Positions 44,962 through 57,800 of a stretch of 64,000 nucleotides of DNA are shown in pieces. Each line of letters begins with the position of its first letter. Within the stretch, counting starts at the first letter, position 1. This stretch comes from Azolla caroliniana (lineage: Eukaryota; Polypodiophyta), in NCBI GenBank assembly GCA_043228905.1, contig JBHGNT010000015.1, forward strand, positions 13,516,001 to 13,580,000. Reading direction: 5' to 3'. A program made the translations under genes and the position numbers. The notes under the pieces are model-generated. The model made no database searches and was not told the origin of the DNA. It worked only from the letters and a program-made list of their open reading frames with translations.

Positions 44962-46200
44962 ATGGCCTTTGCCTATCCCCACTTCAACGGCAAAACCGAC
45001 GCCGCAACCCACATCCATCTATTCCTCAATGTCTGGAATGCAAACCACATGGCACAGAGCCTTTCCAAGGCCGTAGGCGCACCAGTCCAAAATGACGGAG
45101 TTCGGATTAACCTTAGATGGGAGAGCGGCGTTTTGGCATTCGCAAATGGATCTGTCACGAATCACGACCTTCAACCAGCTGCAGTCAGCCTTTCTGCGGT
45201 TCTTTCATCGGAGGGTGCTGCAACGCGAAATCCTCGGGCAGTTCTACACAATTAAGTAGCTGCCGACTGAGACGATCGTGGATTTCAGCTTACGTTTCCA
45301 AACTCTATGACGGACATTAGAACGGGGTCCGACGGAGGACGAGGCTAGGGAGACATTTCTGGCAGCATTACGCCGACCCATACGGACAATGCTCAACAAC
45401 AATAGCGTGAAAGGGGAAACGACCGATATGGTCATAGAACGAACGCTACAGCTCGAGCTGGACGAATAAGTGGAAAGGTTTTCCATGTCCTCATTACGAC
45501 AAGCGTTACCTCAGGACAAGGAATGACATTTTCGTCAAGCAATCGAGTGCACGATTTGCTTGAATTCAGGGCATTCCGTAGTTGAATGCAACATGCGAAT
45601 CCACTGTCCAATACGTCACTTGAAAGCTCACACAGTTGAGCAGTGCAAGTACAATATGTTGAACAGAGCCACGCCCACAATACGCAGCATGGACACACAA
45701 CGTCCCCCATGCCGTAATGAACAAAGGCGGCAGGTAGACCGACCACGGTATATGGATCACAATCCACGCGATGACCGGCACTATCAGAATCTCCGGAATT
45801 ACAACGATTCTGAGGAAGACGAGCCGGAGTACGAAGAATACCGGGGCCACCCGAGAAATACTAAAGGGGGCCGACGCTATGAGAATTACCCTCCGACAAA
45901 CAAACGTAGCGGCTTCAATGCACCTCGCGGAAAGCATCGGCAATATCGAGACCAACGGCGGTATGACGAATGTTTGGAGGATGACCGGCACCAAGAACCC
46001 CACCGGGACCAACACCAACTACCGTGTACGCTCCGACGAATGAATTAGGACCAAGAGGAGCAAGTCACATCTGGGGATCGGCACAAGCCACCAGGGGCCG
46101 AGAAGGGCGAATCTAGCATCCATTGTTTTGTTTGTCAACAACCTGGACATTATGCCACACAATGCCCAGTACGCAAGGGCAAGGGGCCCGCTGTCAATAC
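44962..46200 (+). pseudogene. Gypsy-2 gag
   Basis: Reads MAFAYPHFNGKTDAATHIHL, then after a frameshift LTLDGRAAFWHS-like codons, FLRFFHRRVLQREILGQFY and a long basic Arg/Asp/Tyr-rich zone. It ends with two zinc-finger-like motifs: CTICLNSGHSVVEC (about 45550-45590) and CFVCQQPGHYATQC (about 46124-46165). It would form capsid and bind RNA. Several frameshifts and stops (after 45255, 45470, 46048) break it. Confidence 0.8.
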
Positions 46201-46473
46201 GATTACGGAGGAAGTACAACAAGTCATGACATGTCAGCAAACAAAAACTGTTGATTGGCCGCGCAAGATGAAAAACGGCGAACAACCCAGGCATGGGTTG
46301 AAAAAGCAAATGCGACAAATACAGAGCGCATGCAGAAGGAATCCGCAAACACGGTGGAGCTATTGGAGGACGAGGGACCATCCCCGGACCCCATATGGCA
46401 AGCACTGACAGGCTGCGAGATAACGTTAACCATGGAGAAGCTGCTGCAACTAGTCCCATGATTCCGCCAGGCC

Positions 46474-46875
46474 GTGGAAGAGCGGGTGACGAGCAGACCT
46501 GGGGTAAACGTCGCCACGAATTTTATGGACATTAGCGACGGACCGACAGTAGTGGATCACCACAACCCGGCTATTAAGTTGATATTACACGTTCAAGAAA
46601 TCCTAGGATGCGTAATCGATGGCGGCTCGGGTGTTAATGTAATTAGCGCGAAGACATGCGAACAATTGGGAATTTCAGAATGGGAAGCTTGCCCGTTCTG
46701 GCTCCGCATGGCAGATACCCGCTCAGTACGACCATTGGGGTTGATACGCAAGGTAGGAATTATCGTGGGAGGACATCGCTTCGACATCTCGGCGGTAGTC
46801 CTTGCCCTTGACGCCCCAGGGGCATACCCTATGCTGCTGGGCAGACCGTGGCTTCATTCAACGAATATCAAGTAG
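46474..46875 (+). pseudogene. Gypsy-2 aspartic protease
   Basis: A 133-residue open block has CVIDGGSGVNVIS at about 46610-46650. The active-site triplet is D-G-G rather than the common D-S/T-G, a variant often seen in plant Gypsy proteases. LLGRPWLHS near the end is the second conserved protease segment. It ends in TAG at 46873-46875, separating it from the RT frame. Confidence 0.82.
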
Positions 46876-46941
46876 AGCTGGCAACACAAGTGTATCAGCT
46901 TTCAACGTGGACGCACCAAAGTCCGCGTACCAACAAAGGAA

Positions 46942-48671
46942 ATGAAGACACAACCCAAGGACATAACACCATTGTACGCGGAGGATATAAATATGCTGGC
47001 TAGAGTGGATGATACAGAATTAGAGGCATACCTAGACGAGCACCCTCAGATTATTCCGTTGTTCGAAATCAATGTCATCGAAACCGCGACGGAATATGCC
47101 ACGGCCACTACACTCCACGACGAGGCTTACAAACCAAACCTGGAGTCAAGATTAGAACTAAGCATAGCATGGCCAACATTTGAGAGGGAAATGGAAATTT
47201 CACGATGAGTCACTGCCTCAGCTGTGGAAGAAGTAAATGTGGGTATGACGTCAGAACCCCGTTTCCTCTCCATCGCAAAAGAATTAAGGCCAGACCAGAG
47301 AGACGCGATGATAGTACTACTCAAGAAGTACAAAGATGTGTTCGCCTAGACCCGAAGTTCTATCAACGTAAGATTAATTTAGCAACTGACGCGCAACCGG
47401 TTCAACAACATCGATACCGCATGAACCCAAACTACACGACCCACGTAAAAGAAGAAATTGACAAACTCCTGAAGGTGGGATTCATACGGCTAGTTAAACA
47501 AGCTACATGGTTAAGCCTGATTGTAGTCGTACCAAAGAAAAACGGCAAAATACGGGTATGCGTGGACTACCGAAAATTAAATGCCGTAACCATTACAGAC
47601 GCATTCCCTTTACCATTCACCGATAGCGTACTGGACGCCATCGCGGGGCATGAGATGTACAGTTTTTTAGATGGCTTTAGTGGATACAACCAATTACGCA
47701 TGCAACCCGATGACCAAGAGAAGACGACATTTATCACGAATTGGGGAGTCTATGTGGCAGTCGTCATGATGTTCGGGCTAAAGAAGGCACCTACGACATT
47801 TCAACGGACAATCACGGAGATTTTTGGGGAATATAGTCCGACATTCATGCAAGTTTTTTTGTATGATTTCGCAGTATATGGGAGAACAACCGACCATTTT
47901 ACGCATCTGCAACTGTGCCTAGAACGCTGCCGCACCGCACGCTTAAGCCTGAATCCCGCCAAATGTGCCTTCGGCATTACCAGCGGGGCTCTCCTAGGCC
48001 ATATAATCAGCAAGGAAGGGATAACAGTCGATCCGAATAAAATCTCCGCGATAACTCAAGCCAAAACGCCGACAAACGCGAAATCACTCAGCCGTTTTTT
48101 AGGACAAATACGATGGCACAGTCGGATGATATGCTATTTGGCGGAATTCGCCACGCCGTTACATGCCGCCGTGCATCGGACTCCCTTCCAATGGACAGGG
48201 ATAGAAGAAAAGGCATATGATGCACTAAAGGTAATGCTAACGCAGGCACCCGTCGTACAACCACCGGTTTGGGCGAAACCTTTCCACGTGTTCGTAGATA
48301 CCTCGGCCTCGGACATAGCAATAGGAAGTGCCCTAATGCATCTTACGGAGCCGAATTGCTACCGACTGGTGTACTACGCTAGTCGGAAATTATCAACGAC
48401 GCAGCGTAACTATTCCACAACGGAACGTGAGGCGTTGGGGATGATCTACAGTATCAGTAAGTTCCAGCATTATCTGCTAGGGCGGAAATTCACGTTTCAT
48501 GTGGATCATTCGGCACTGCTGTATCTGGTGGAGAAACAAGCGCTGACGGGGAAATTGGCGAGATGGATGCTGCTGCTTCAAGAATTTGACTTTGTAATTC
48601 AGCACCGCTTGGGTACGCAACACGTAGTGGCAGATTTTTTGAGCAGAATCGATAATGGAGAAATGGCGTAG
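46942..48671 (+). pseudogene. Gypsy-2 reverse transcriptase and RNase H
   Basis: The linker 46942-47208 is in a different frame. The main open block (47205-48671, 488 codons) has VVVPKKNGKIRVCVDYRKLN, SFLDGFSGYNQLRM, FGLKKAPTTFQR, then VFLYDFAVYG at 47853, and RNase H-like motifs VDTSASDIAIGSALM and STTEREALGMIY. The normal catalytic (Y/F)xDD box is FLDD; here a single G-to-T change gives FLYD, losing the first catalytic Asp. RNase H residues appear in place. The enzyme is therefore probably dead even though its frame is open. Confidence 0.88.
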
Positions 48672-48860
48672 AAGGATGACAATGACTTTCCAGATGCAGA
48701 CATTTTGTAGATAGTAGCACTAGCAGAACGAACGGAAAAGACCTTCTCGGACCGGTGGCTCATGGAAATGACCTACTTCCTGACCACGGGGTTACCGCCA
48801 CCCTAATTACAGACGGATGAGAAAAAACGGCCGGCCGTCCGCAGTCGGAATTTCTGTTTA

Positions 48861-50039
48861 ATGGAAAATATACTATACCAGAAGGGCAGTGACGACATCT
48901 GGAGGCGTGGAATACGACAGGATGAGAAGGCCGCGATTCTATGCGAAGCCCATTGTGGTACGGTGGGAGGACATTATGCGGGCGATGTTATGGCTCGGAA
49001 AATTTGGCAAGCAAGATTGTGGTGGCCGACGACGCAAAAGGACGCGTATGAATATTGCAGGCAGTGCGATTTATGCCAACGACTGGGCCAACCCACAGAA
49101 GTCGCAAGAATGCCACATCAACCAGTGTTGCCATTGGATCCTTTCCAAAAGTGGGGGTTAGATTTCGTGGGACCTTTTACCCCGACGGCCGCTTGAATAG
49201 GCAATAAGTACATCATGGTGGCTACGGATTACTGCACGAAGTGGGTAGAAGCGAAACCACTACACGAGAATACTGTGGCAGTCACGACAAAATTCCTGTA
49301 CGAACACATCTGGTGTCGTTTCGGCTGCCCCATCGAGCTCGTTAGTGACCAAGGGAGTCACTTTCTGAATACGGTCATCAGCGAACTGACCCAACATTAC
49401 GCGGTGGTGCACAAGAAAAGTACGTCGTATTACCCGCAGGCAAATGGCTTGGCGGAATCCACAAACAAAACCCTCCAGACTATCCTCAAAATGATAGTCA
49501 ATGAGAACAAGACGGATTGGGTCAGCAAGTTGCATAGCGCGTTATGGGCATATCGTACCAGCTATAAGAGCAGCATACAATCAACACCATTCAGGCTGGC
49601 ATTTGGTCTGGAGGCCATGATGCCATATGAATTCTAGGTACCCAGTCTACGGATCCATATACGAGCCCGGCTACCAGAGGGCAAATCCGCACAAATACGG
49701 CTACAGACACTACTAGAGCTAGGAGAAACAAGGGTACGTAGTATGACCATTTTAGAGTAGGAACAACGATGGCGCAAAGCATTTGTTGACCGACATCGGC
49801 ATGCGAGTGAAAAAGATTTTACGGTTGGAAGAGCGGTATTAGTTTTCAAAACCCGCAAGGGGCAGATGCCAGGAAAATTACGATTCCACTGGACAGGCCC
49901 GTACTGGATAGTAGGAGCAGAACAAGGCACGTTTCAATTAGGCACGCTGGCCGAGGAAGTGTTACGACAGAAAGTGAATGGGTTTCGCCTTAAACCTTAT
50001 CTGGGACCTACGCCACCTAACCCGTTCCTCGCCGGATAG
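48861..50039 (+). pseudogene. Gypsy-2 integrase
   Basis: The HHCC zinc domain is visible (H..GGHYAGD, CRQCDLCQR at about 49055). The DDE core follows: GLDFVGPF, SDQGSHFLN and GLAESTNKT, giving the three acidic residues. An in-frame TGA at 49194-49196 falls between the first Asp and ATDYCTKWVEAK, and a TAG at 49635 precedes the C-terminal part (KLRFHWTGPYWIV at about 49875), the usual Gypsy GPY/F motif. It would insert the cDNA, but two stops prevent it. Confidence 0.85.
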
Positions 50040-50119
50040 GACAAAGCCAGAGAATCCGTGGAATAAGTAGACGGCCCGGCCCCACTTGTATTATAGTGTA
50101 AAAATAGTATTGTATGTAA

Positions 50120-50168
50120 CTGTTATGAAAAAAGAAGAAGAAGAAGAAGAAGAAGAAGAAGAAGAAGA
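50120..50168 (+). repeat. (GAA)n microsatellite
   Basis: About 15 GAA units follow the integrase stop. The purine-only run could have arisen from, or act as, a central polypurine tract. Confidence 0.9.
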
Positions 50169-51537
50169 GAAGATAGCGACGCTATTAAAAGGACTTACGG
50201 CATGCACATACTTCTAGACCAAGAACACACGGCACCACGATGGCTCACCAACCAATGAACCCTAGGCCACAAAAAGAAGGAAATAGAAGGTTTTCTGCAC
50301 AATAGAAAAAGCAACCTTCTAACTCTCAGCGCTCTCATCGCTCCCCTTCCTCACTTTCTTCTCCATCCCATCACAGAGCTCAATCCCACCGCAACCAACA
50401 GTCTTCACCCCCTAGCCACGAGCCTATTCTGACTATGCCGATATTCATCTCTACCACCTTGTGTCGATGGCTCGTGGAGAAACGCTTGGATGGGTACATC
50501 AGGGTCGCGGAGGCACCTCCACACCCTGATGCACTGGACATCGCCAGAAAGCTCAACATCGACACGGTCACCAACTCATCCATCCGGAAAAAGTTGGACG
50601 TGTCATCACTAGGTGAAAGGCATTTCGAAATCCCTCCTGCGGAGTCCCTACAGAGATATTTTGGTCCATATTCTTCATCTGCCAAGGCATATAGAACGAA
50701 GGAGATCCTAGATCCCTTTCTCCGCGAAATCGCCAAGTTCCTATTAGAGGTTGGATGCATACATGTAAACGCATATGGGATGCCCAAGCAGAAGGCAGGT
50801 ATCATCATTGATACCTTTGAAGGGCGTACGGTCGATTGGGGGGTCATCACGGGGCCGACGTTAAGGGAAGGCCTGCACGCGTATTAAGGAGGCAAAAAGC
50901 TCAGGCCTATCATACAACAGTACCTGACAATATTATTCCCACCCCGAGGCCTGCCGACATCGCAGCCCAGCAAGCCCACGCTGCCGCCTCGATCTGCGAA
51001 GCGAAGGTCAGCGGAGTTAGCCACCACAGAGTGGGAGGATGAACCCCAACCCACCCAGCCGAAAACACGAACAACGTAGGAAGAGTAGGTGCGCGCACCG
51101 AGGAAGCGGCACCGGAGCCAAAAGTTGAACCACGGTAGGAAAGCTTGAGGTCGAAAAGGCGGAGGCTGGACAAGAAAGATGGGCGAGGGTTAGTTAAACA
51201 TGCACTCATGGCTACGGAGACAATGACCGTGGGCGACAGCTCCGCAACTACGGAGCCCAACACCACCTTCGAAGTAATTCGGGAACCACGGACGATCATT
51301 ACAACCCAGTCACAGCGAGGGAAAGCCGTATTGACGGCAGAAAGCGAGGTCCTCGCGTATCAAGACATTCCAGACACGGTCCATGAATTCGGCGCACTAT
51401 TACAGTTCGGAACCTCTTTTGAACTCATGGAATTCTTGGCAACGCAACAGATAAAAGTCTCAAAGTGAATGGTCGAGGAGCACACGGAGCGCCAAATGAT
51501 CGAGCATGCATTAACACAAACGACAGAAAGCGACGAT

Positions 51538-51570
51538 AACACCGGGTCATTTGAAACAGGTAATATGTCG
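51538..51570 (+). repeat. Left terminal inverted repeat
   Basis: Starts AACACCGGGTCATTTGAAAC and continues to aatatgtcg. It is identical to the reverse complement of 59321-59353. Confidence 0.93.
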
Positions 51571-51864
51571 CATTATGAGAACACTACGTCGAAAAAGGGC
51601 ACAAAAGCACGCAGTTTTCAAAAAGACACGACGCATGCGTAAAGCTTTTCAGAAAAGGTGGCAAAATATATTGAATTTCAACATGACTACCACTTTGAGT
51701 CATAAGTAAAATGCCTCCAAAAATACATCACCAAAATTACAAAATAATGTACAATATGTCTACCAGTTACAATTATACATATTCGTGAGTTTACATCCAA
51801 AACAAATTTACAAAGTTTCCGATCATGTAGTAAAACAATCCCCAGCTTGAACCAAACCAATATA

Positions 51865-54536
51865 TTAAGACATGTCTGATGGACTAGAAGAGCATTCTGA
51901 CGTCTCATCCTCATCATCAGTGGCAATCAAAGCATTATCCTCATCCAATTCCAACCCAACATCTTTGTGGTTATGAGAATTGCTTCTAGTTATTCTCTGT
52001 ATTTCGTTTGACACCATGTTTGGGATTTTCTCCTTTATTATCTTGATAGTTGCTTGTCTTAGATGACTTGATTTTGTCAATGAGAAGTCATATACTAGTA
52101 TGTCAACACGGTCTAGTGCGAGAGTAGCCGTGCTCGGTATATTCTTTCTTCTTCTCTTTCTGCTTGAACACCCGACATCCTTAACCATCTCTAAAGAATA
52201 CTTTCCTGTAAATGCATCAGTTGAATTTGTCTGATACTAATGGACTACTATTGACTTTGTCTGACTACTTTCTTCATCCCTTACTAGTTCAATAATGTTT
52301 GCAATCCAAAATGGATGGCCCAAGGTATCGTCCCCTGCTAATGTTGCAACCAACATTCCCACTTGTAGTTCTTGCAAATTACCTTGCCATCTTGCCTCAA
52401 CAGTACGTGACTTTCTTGGTCCCACATAAATATCTCTTTGCAGTGGCCGAACTAAATCATGAAGCTCCATATTATTCGATTGTTGGTGATGAGTCTGCGA
52501 TATCGTTGATGTCATCCCAATGTTCCATGTGAATGGGATACGGATTGGCCATAAACCGGCAATGTAATTATCTAAAATGGTGCGTTGATGGGTGAAGAAA
52601 ATCTCCCACCATTCAACATCCTCATCACCGGCATACTTCTTAGTCCGATCAATATTATTTTGTTTCTCTGCTAGACATCTCAACCAATATGCCCTTTGTT
52701 CATCAATAGTACTATTTGGTGCTACACTTTTACGATCATCATATGGCATTTGTTGTGCACCATGTAGAGGTTCATCTGGGATATGAAGAAGGAGCCTACA
52801 ACCTTCTTGGGGCTCCCATTGTGCACTAGATGAGTATTGTTTCGCAAACAACACCGTCATCTTCAGGTGGGCCGATCTTTGTTTTATGAGGAAGACATGG
52901 TTGAAACTTATATTATTAAGAGGTGCAAGCACCCTACCTTTAGTCCCGTCACTATCCATGCAGAAACGTTTAAAGTCGTATACTTCTTCCAAGTGTTGTA
53001 CTTCAGGCTTTGGTGTATATGCTTCACTAATCAATTTGGATAGCATGGGAAGTGTGAAAGCATTACAGCGAGCAAGTTTCTTTGAGAACCTACTGAACAT
53101 TTGATCTATGTGATCATGGGTATGACCAACCAACAAGAAGTTAACCTTTATCTTTTTAAATATGCCCCTCTCTACTAGCATGCTTAGATAGCCGAAGACA
53201 GTTGAGTTCTTATTCTCTCTTGCTGTGTTGTCTAATTGCACATATAGAACTGGCGGGAGTATACCTAACCATGATTGCAATACCCTGTGCATGACAGTGA
53301 CAGTAAGATTAGGGTCGTTGTGGATATTGGGATAAGTTAAGAACACTTGCGGTCTTATAGTTTGGCAGTATGTCAAACAACCCACTAGATGCATTTGCAC
53401 GAGACACTCATCTCCAATATCCTTGGGGAGTCTTTGAAAATGCGGCAAACAAGTTTTCTTTTGATCCATGCCGTCAATAATCATGCACATATACTTTTCG
53501 GGAGATTGAAACGCTTTTTGTCGGTGATGCATAGCCTAGTATGTTCCAATGCCTGACTTTCACGATGTTCTTTGAACAGGTTCTTGTAATTCTTGATCTC
53601 TACATCTGATTTTCCACCCTCGGCAATACTTTTTAAACTCGCACATATTGAGCAGACTCCCATTCGCACCTTTCGTGGGATAACCACGTTATTAAATTGT
53701 AACCTCCATAGTCGATTAAAATGCCTGTACTGTATGTAAGGCTCAACATCGGAAGACATGTCGTCCTTGTACGATTGGTAAACTTCCCTTCGAGTAAAGT
53801 TATCTGACAAATGAAGTCTTCCTGTCGTTAGCATAACTTCGCACTGTTTTGAAAAATATACCTCCATCCACCTAATTGCCTGTTGCCCACTTTGACCCTT
53901 ACATCCAGAACCATTTTGATCGAACTGTACCCAGAAGCCCTTCACAAGTCGCTCTTGAACTCGTTGCAGCCGCATATTTCCAATGCTATGAGTGATTTTA
54001 AAAGTTGCTCGACAACACTTGGTATATAGTCCAAGGAAATATTCAACTTGCGTTGAATTAGGCCCTGCTTTGTGATCCAATTTAAGTTGCATATGCGCAA
54101 GAAGAAATGTATCTTGCTCTTCCCCATTAAGCGACAAGTATTTTTGTCGTGTTTCACGTAACCTTGACTTTCCATAAGTTGATAGACAGAGATTCGCACA
54201 ACACGATTTGTTCAAGTCGCATAGAAGTTGATGATCAGAACATAAGAAATTAAATCTCTTTTCACTAACTTGTCGAGGAACTCTTTTAAATGCTAGAGGT
54301 TTAGTAATGCTATTGTTATCTATCGACGAAGAATCGTCCGCTTGTAAGCTTGCATGAAGAGGGCCATCAACAGGATCAATTGAAAACAGAGAATTCGAAG
54401 TACTAGGAGCCACACTTTTCTGTTTAAGCCGCGAATGTTTTTTGTGGTCGTACTCTTCTATTGAGAAATACGAGTTATCTGACAATGAAAAGTGGGCAAT
54501 AGAAAAAAGAGATGTTCTACTTGTAGAAGAAGACAT
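51865..54536 (-). pseudogene. Putative transposase of the DNA transposon (~900 codons)
   Basis: ATG at 54536. The N-terminal ~350 residues include CCANLCLSTYGKSRLRETR and end with a Cys-bearing segment, IPRKVRMGVCSICASLK. The core (53532-52237) reads CMIIDGMDQKKTCLPHF, then VQLDNTARENKN and FLLVGHTHDHIDQMFSR. These spaced acidic motifs (IDGMDQ, LDN..RENKN, GHTH..ID) are shared by a family of large plant and algal proteins (DUF7869-like, from memory) with a probable RNase-H fold. I infer a transposase. The tail has a basic KRKRRRKN-like signal. Lesions: a one-base shift near 53530 joins the first two blocks, and an in-frame TAG at 52237-52239 cuts off the last ~124 codons. So this copy is non-autonomous unless these are recoded. 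Confidence 0.7.
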
Positions 54537-54833
54537 TTGAGGGAGTCTAATTGTATTCTAAAACCTTCTTTTGAGAAAATTAAGGAATGCTGAAGCCTAA
54601 CTATATAACTACCCGAACACTTAGATTAACTATATTATTTTCCGAAATTTTCCTAAAATACAAATAATTAAAAATTATTTTTTATTTTAAAAAGAATGCT
54701 AAAGTCTTCTATATAAGGAGGTTAGAAATTTCATTTTCATTATCACGTGAAAGAATCCATCGAGCTCAGAGCACAGGCCAATTTTCGAGCACTCAGAAGC
54801 ACATCGTGGACAACACTACCTCCGGCACGAACC
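54537..54833. promoter_or_regulatory. Divergent intergenic region of the transposon
   Basis: About 300 bp separate the two start codons. tctatataagg at about 54708-54718 is a TATA-like box suited to the plus-strand gene. Both promoters must lie here, so joint regulation of transposase and methyltransferase is likely. Confidence 0.6.
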
Positions 54834-57800
54834 ATGAACAAGGGAAAGAAAATCGTCAGGTTAGTAATATTCATTACATTTTTTAAGATTCCTAAAGATT
54901 CCTTAAAGATTCCTTTCCTCAACACATAGAAATTTTATTTTATTTTGTACAATGAACTTGGAAAGCAATTCTGAAAGCCAGGACCTTCAACCAAAATCCG
55001 ATGCTGTGCATCGGATTTTGGTTGAAGATCCTGCCTTGCAACGCAAATCCGATGCAGTGCATCGGATTTCGGTTGAAAGTCCTGCCTTTCCTCAACACAT
55101 AGAAATTTTATTTTATTTTGTACAATGAACTTGGAAAGCAATTCTGAAAGCCAAGACCTTCAACCAAAATCCGATGCAGTGCATCGGATTTTGGTTGAAG
55201 TCAGGACCTTTCAACCAAAATCCGATGCACTGCATCAGATTTCAGTTGAAAAAAATGTTGTTTTTGCGATAAAAAACTATCGCATGGGACCATAAAATTG
55301 ACGTAATTTAAATGATAATTTACGTGATTTAGATGAAATTGTACGTTGTTTCTATGTTTTCACCAACGTTTTTAATTTTAGTGAACCCAGACAAAAAGTT
55401 CCTTCATTTAGATTGAAGATTCGATCTCCGACAAAACGAGATTCTGGCTCCTTCATGAAGGACACGAGTAAAAAGAATTTATTTGACTCAACGGGGGAAG
55501 GAGGATCCAAGTCATCTGTGGCTACTACCAAAATCAACAAAGGTAGTACGCAAGAGGAGAAAACGGTTGAGGTGAAATATAAGGATTACCCCGAACTTGA
55601 ATGGTGTCTCTCTTATGTCGAGGAGGATGGGGTGTTGTTATTGATAACGGCAAAATCGGACGGGGAAGGGAAACTTCAGCTTGGAAAAACATTTAATTAC
55701 GGGCATGTAACCAAGCTAGAGTACGAAGACATTGATTCTACATGTATTTTAATCGACATCTCGAGCTCAGTTGGCGACAGGCGATTGCAACTTGATGAGG
55801 GAAACCTAGTACCCGAATCTTGCAATCCCAAGGCTTTGCGTAAAGACCTGCAAACGAAAAATAACTTGTTGGTAGCTCTTCGGCCGTACGTGACAGGAGA
55901 GACGATGACCGGTGAAGCAGAAACTCCACCGAAAAAGTCTAGGAAGACAAATCCTGTTCAAAAGAAATATACTAAACGACCACGACCCGAAGAAGAAGAA
56001 GAAGAAATATTAGAGTTCGTGGAAGAAGAAGACGACCAACAAGTCGACGTCGTGGCTCCAGGAGGACAACTATCTTCTGGTGTCCTGACGTCAGAACAAA
56101 ATAAAATAAGAGAAAATATTGTGAAGACTAAACTTGTGCGTAGGGGCCAGCTATTTCATTTGCCCATTACTTCTATCCAAAGGCCCCCCATTGACCCCGT
56201 GACTGGAAGATGTCCCTTGGAAATTAGGGAGCCGCACTCCGTCCATGTCCAAAACCTGAAAAACAAAATGAAAATCAATCCTCACGCTACTGTGGTGCCA
56301 TTTTTGGTAATGGTTGATCAAGAACAATGCCCAACAGTAGCAGATTTCAAGTATAGCTTTGCAGACGATCACACATACTATGTAATCGGAGGATCACATT
56401 CGGCCGAAGCTCGACGACAGCTTGTCAAAGAATATCCTCTCACGCCGTTCTTCAAATACGTCGAATGTAAGGTATATGCAGGACTAACTCACGAGGAGGC
56501 GAAGCTGCTCGCATGGGACCATAACAATGACAACGATTATAGGCAAAAGATGTCATGTATAGAGAGGATAAGATTTTTTCATCATGAATACCTCGATGCC
56601 TTGAATCGTTTTGGTCCAAGATTGTGGCCTGGATTGCAACGTCAGTGTTTATTGGAAGTAGGGATTGCAGTGGATGAGAGTACGAAATCCGAAGGTCTCC
56701 GAAAATATGATTCTTGATTTCAACTAGCTTTTCGGACCGGAGAGGTGTGGGATCTCCAAGACAAAATATTCTCTATGTGGGAGCGGAAAGAAGTCAAGGG
56801 GCAAAGATCAAAAAAGGGAAGAATTGATCCACAAGTTGAGATGAAATCAAAGACCAAGGGAAAAAGCGACTTGGTAATCGAGGAGTTACCAGAGGACATG
56901 AAACTTTTACCTTGGAGATCATTACAAGGTATCAAAGATGATAGATTGTTAATATCCGTGCTATCTCGAGTGGTCGCCAAGGAATTTAGTTTGGACGAGA
57001 TGGTAACAGACTTGCAAAAGTAAGTGTTTATAGTATACCTTTTCATGAAAGTCTTCAATTATTTTGAATATCTTATTTCTAATTTCATATTGATTGTGCA
57101 GTCACAAGGTATACATGAAGATTCAAGAGTTGATGATGCAAAAACTGAGTTTACCGACATGGGAAGAAGTTGAAGAAGCCTGCCCGATAACTTCTTCCTA
57201 CAAGGCATTGGAGGAATATTTTATTGTATTTAGAGAATGGGTATGTGTCTTTTGAATGTTGATATGTTAGAAAGTAATGTTCCCTACTAACAACAATGAC
57301 ACTTGCAGAAACCATCAAAATCGAAAAAGAACAACGACAATAATGACGGTATTCCAGCGGCCTTCATCACGCACTTAGAACGTGCGAAATATGAGAAGAG
57401 AATGACCAAAGGGAAGGAAATGGAACTGCTCGAGGATTCGGAGACTGTAAAGAGTTTTTTGCATAGGTCTGATCCTTTCAAACAGCTTCATTATAGTGTT
57501 TTCAATGGCGAAGTATCCCAGATGCTCGAACTGTTACCGAGAAGGCACTACACTTTGCTGATAGCTGACATACCATATGGTTTCCGTATTGCGGGATCAA
57601 CATATGATGATGTGCCTTTCGAGTACCCTCAGATCGAGAAAATGGTAAAGGATTTCGCAGAACTGACATTGGCCCCCTTGTGGAGGATAGTCATATTTCA
57701 TAGCATGGGGCAATCACTGTCAGTCACAACAGCTTTGAAGTCTCGTTGTCATGCCACTGAACATATGCATTGGTGCGTTATAGTTCGCTTTTACTCATTA

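Noticed and set aside
45566-46018. Hydrophobic 150-codon minus-strand ORF in Gypsy-2 gag
   Set aside because: It is the antisense of the Arg/Asp/Tyr-rich gag tail, which naturally gives Val/Leu/Ile-rich translation.
50120-50168. (GAA)n as the polypurine tract for the Gypsy-2 3' LTR
   Set aside because: It lies far from the 3' LTR at 61820 even after removing insertions; it can at most be an internal tract.
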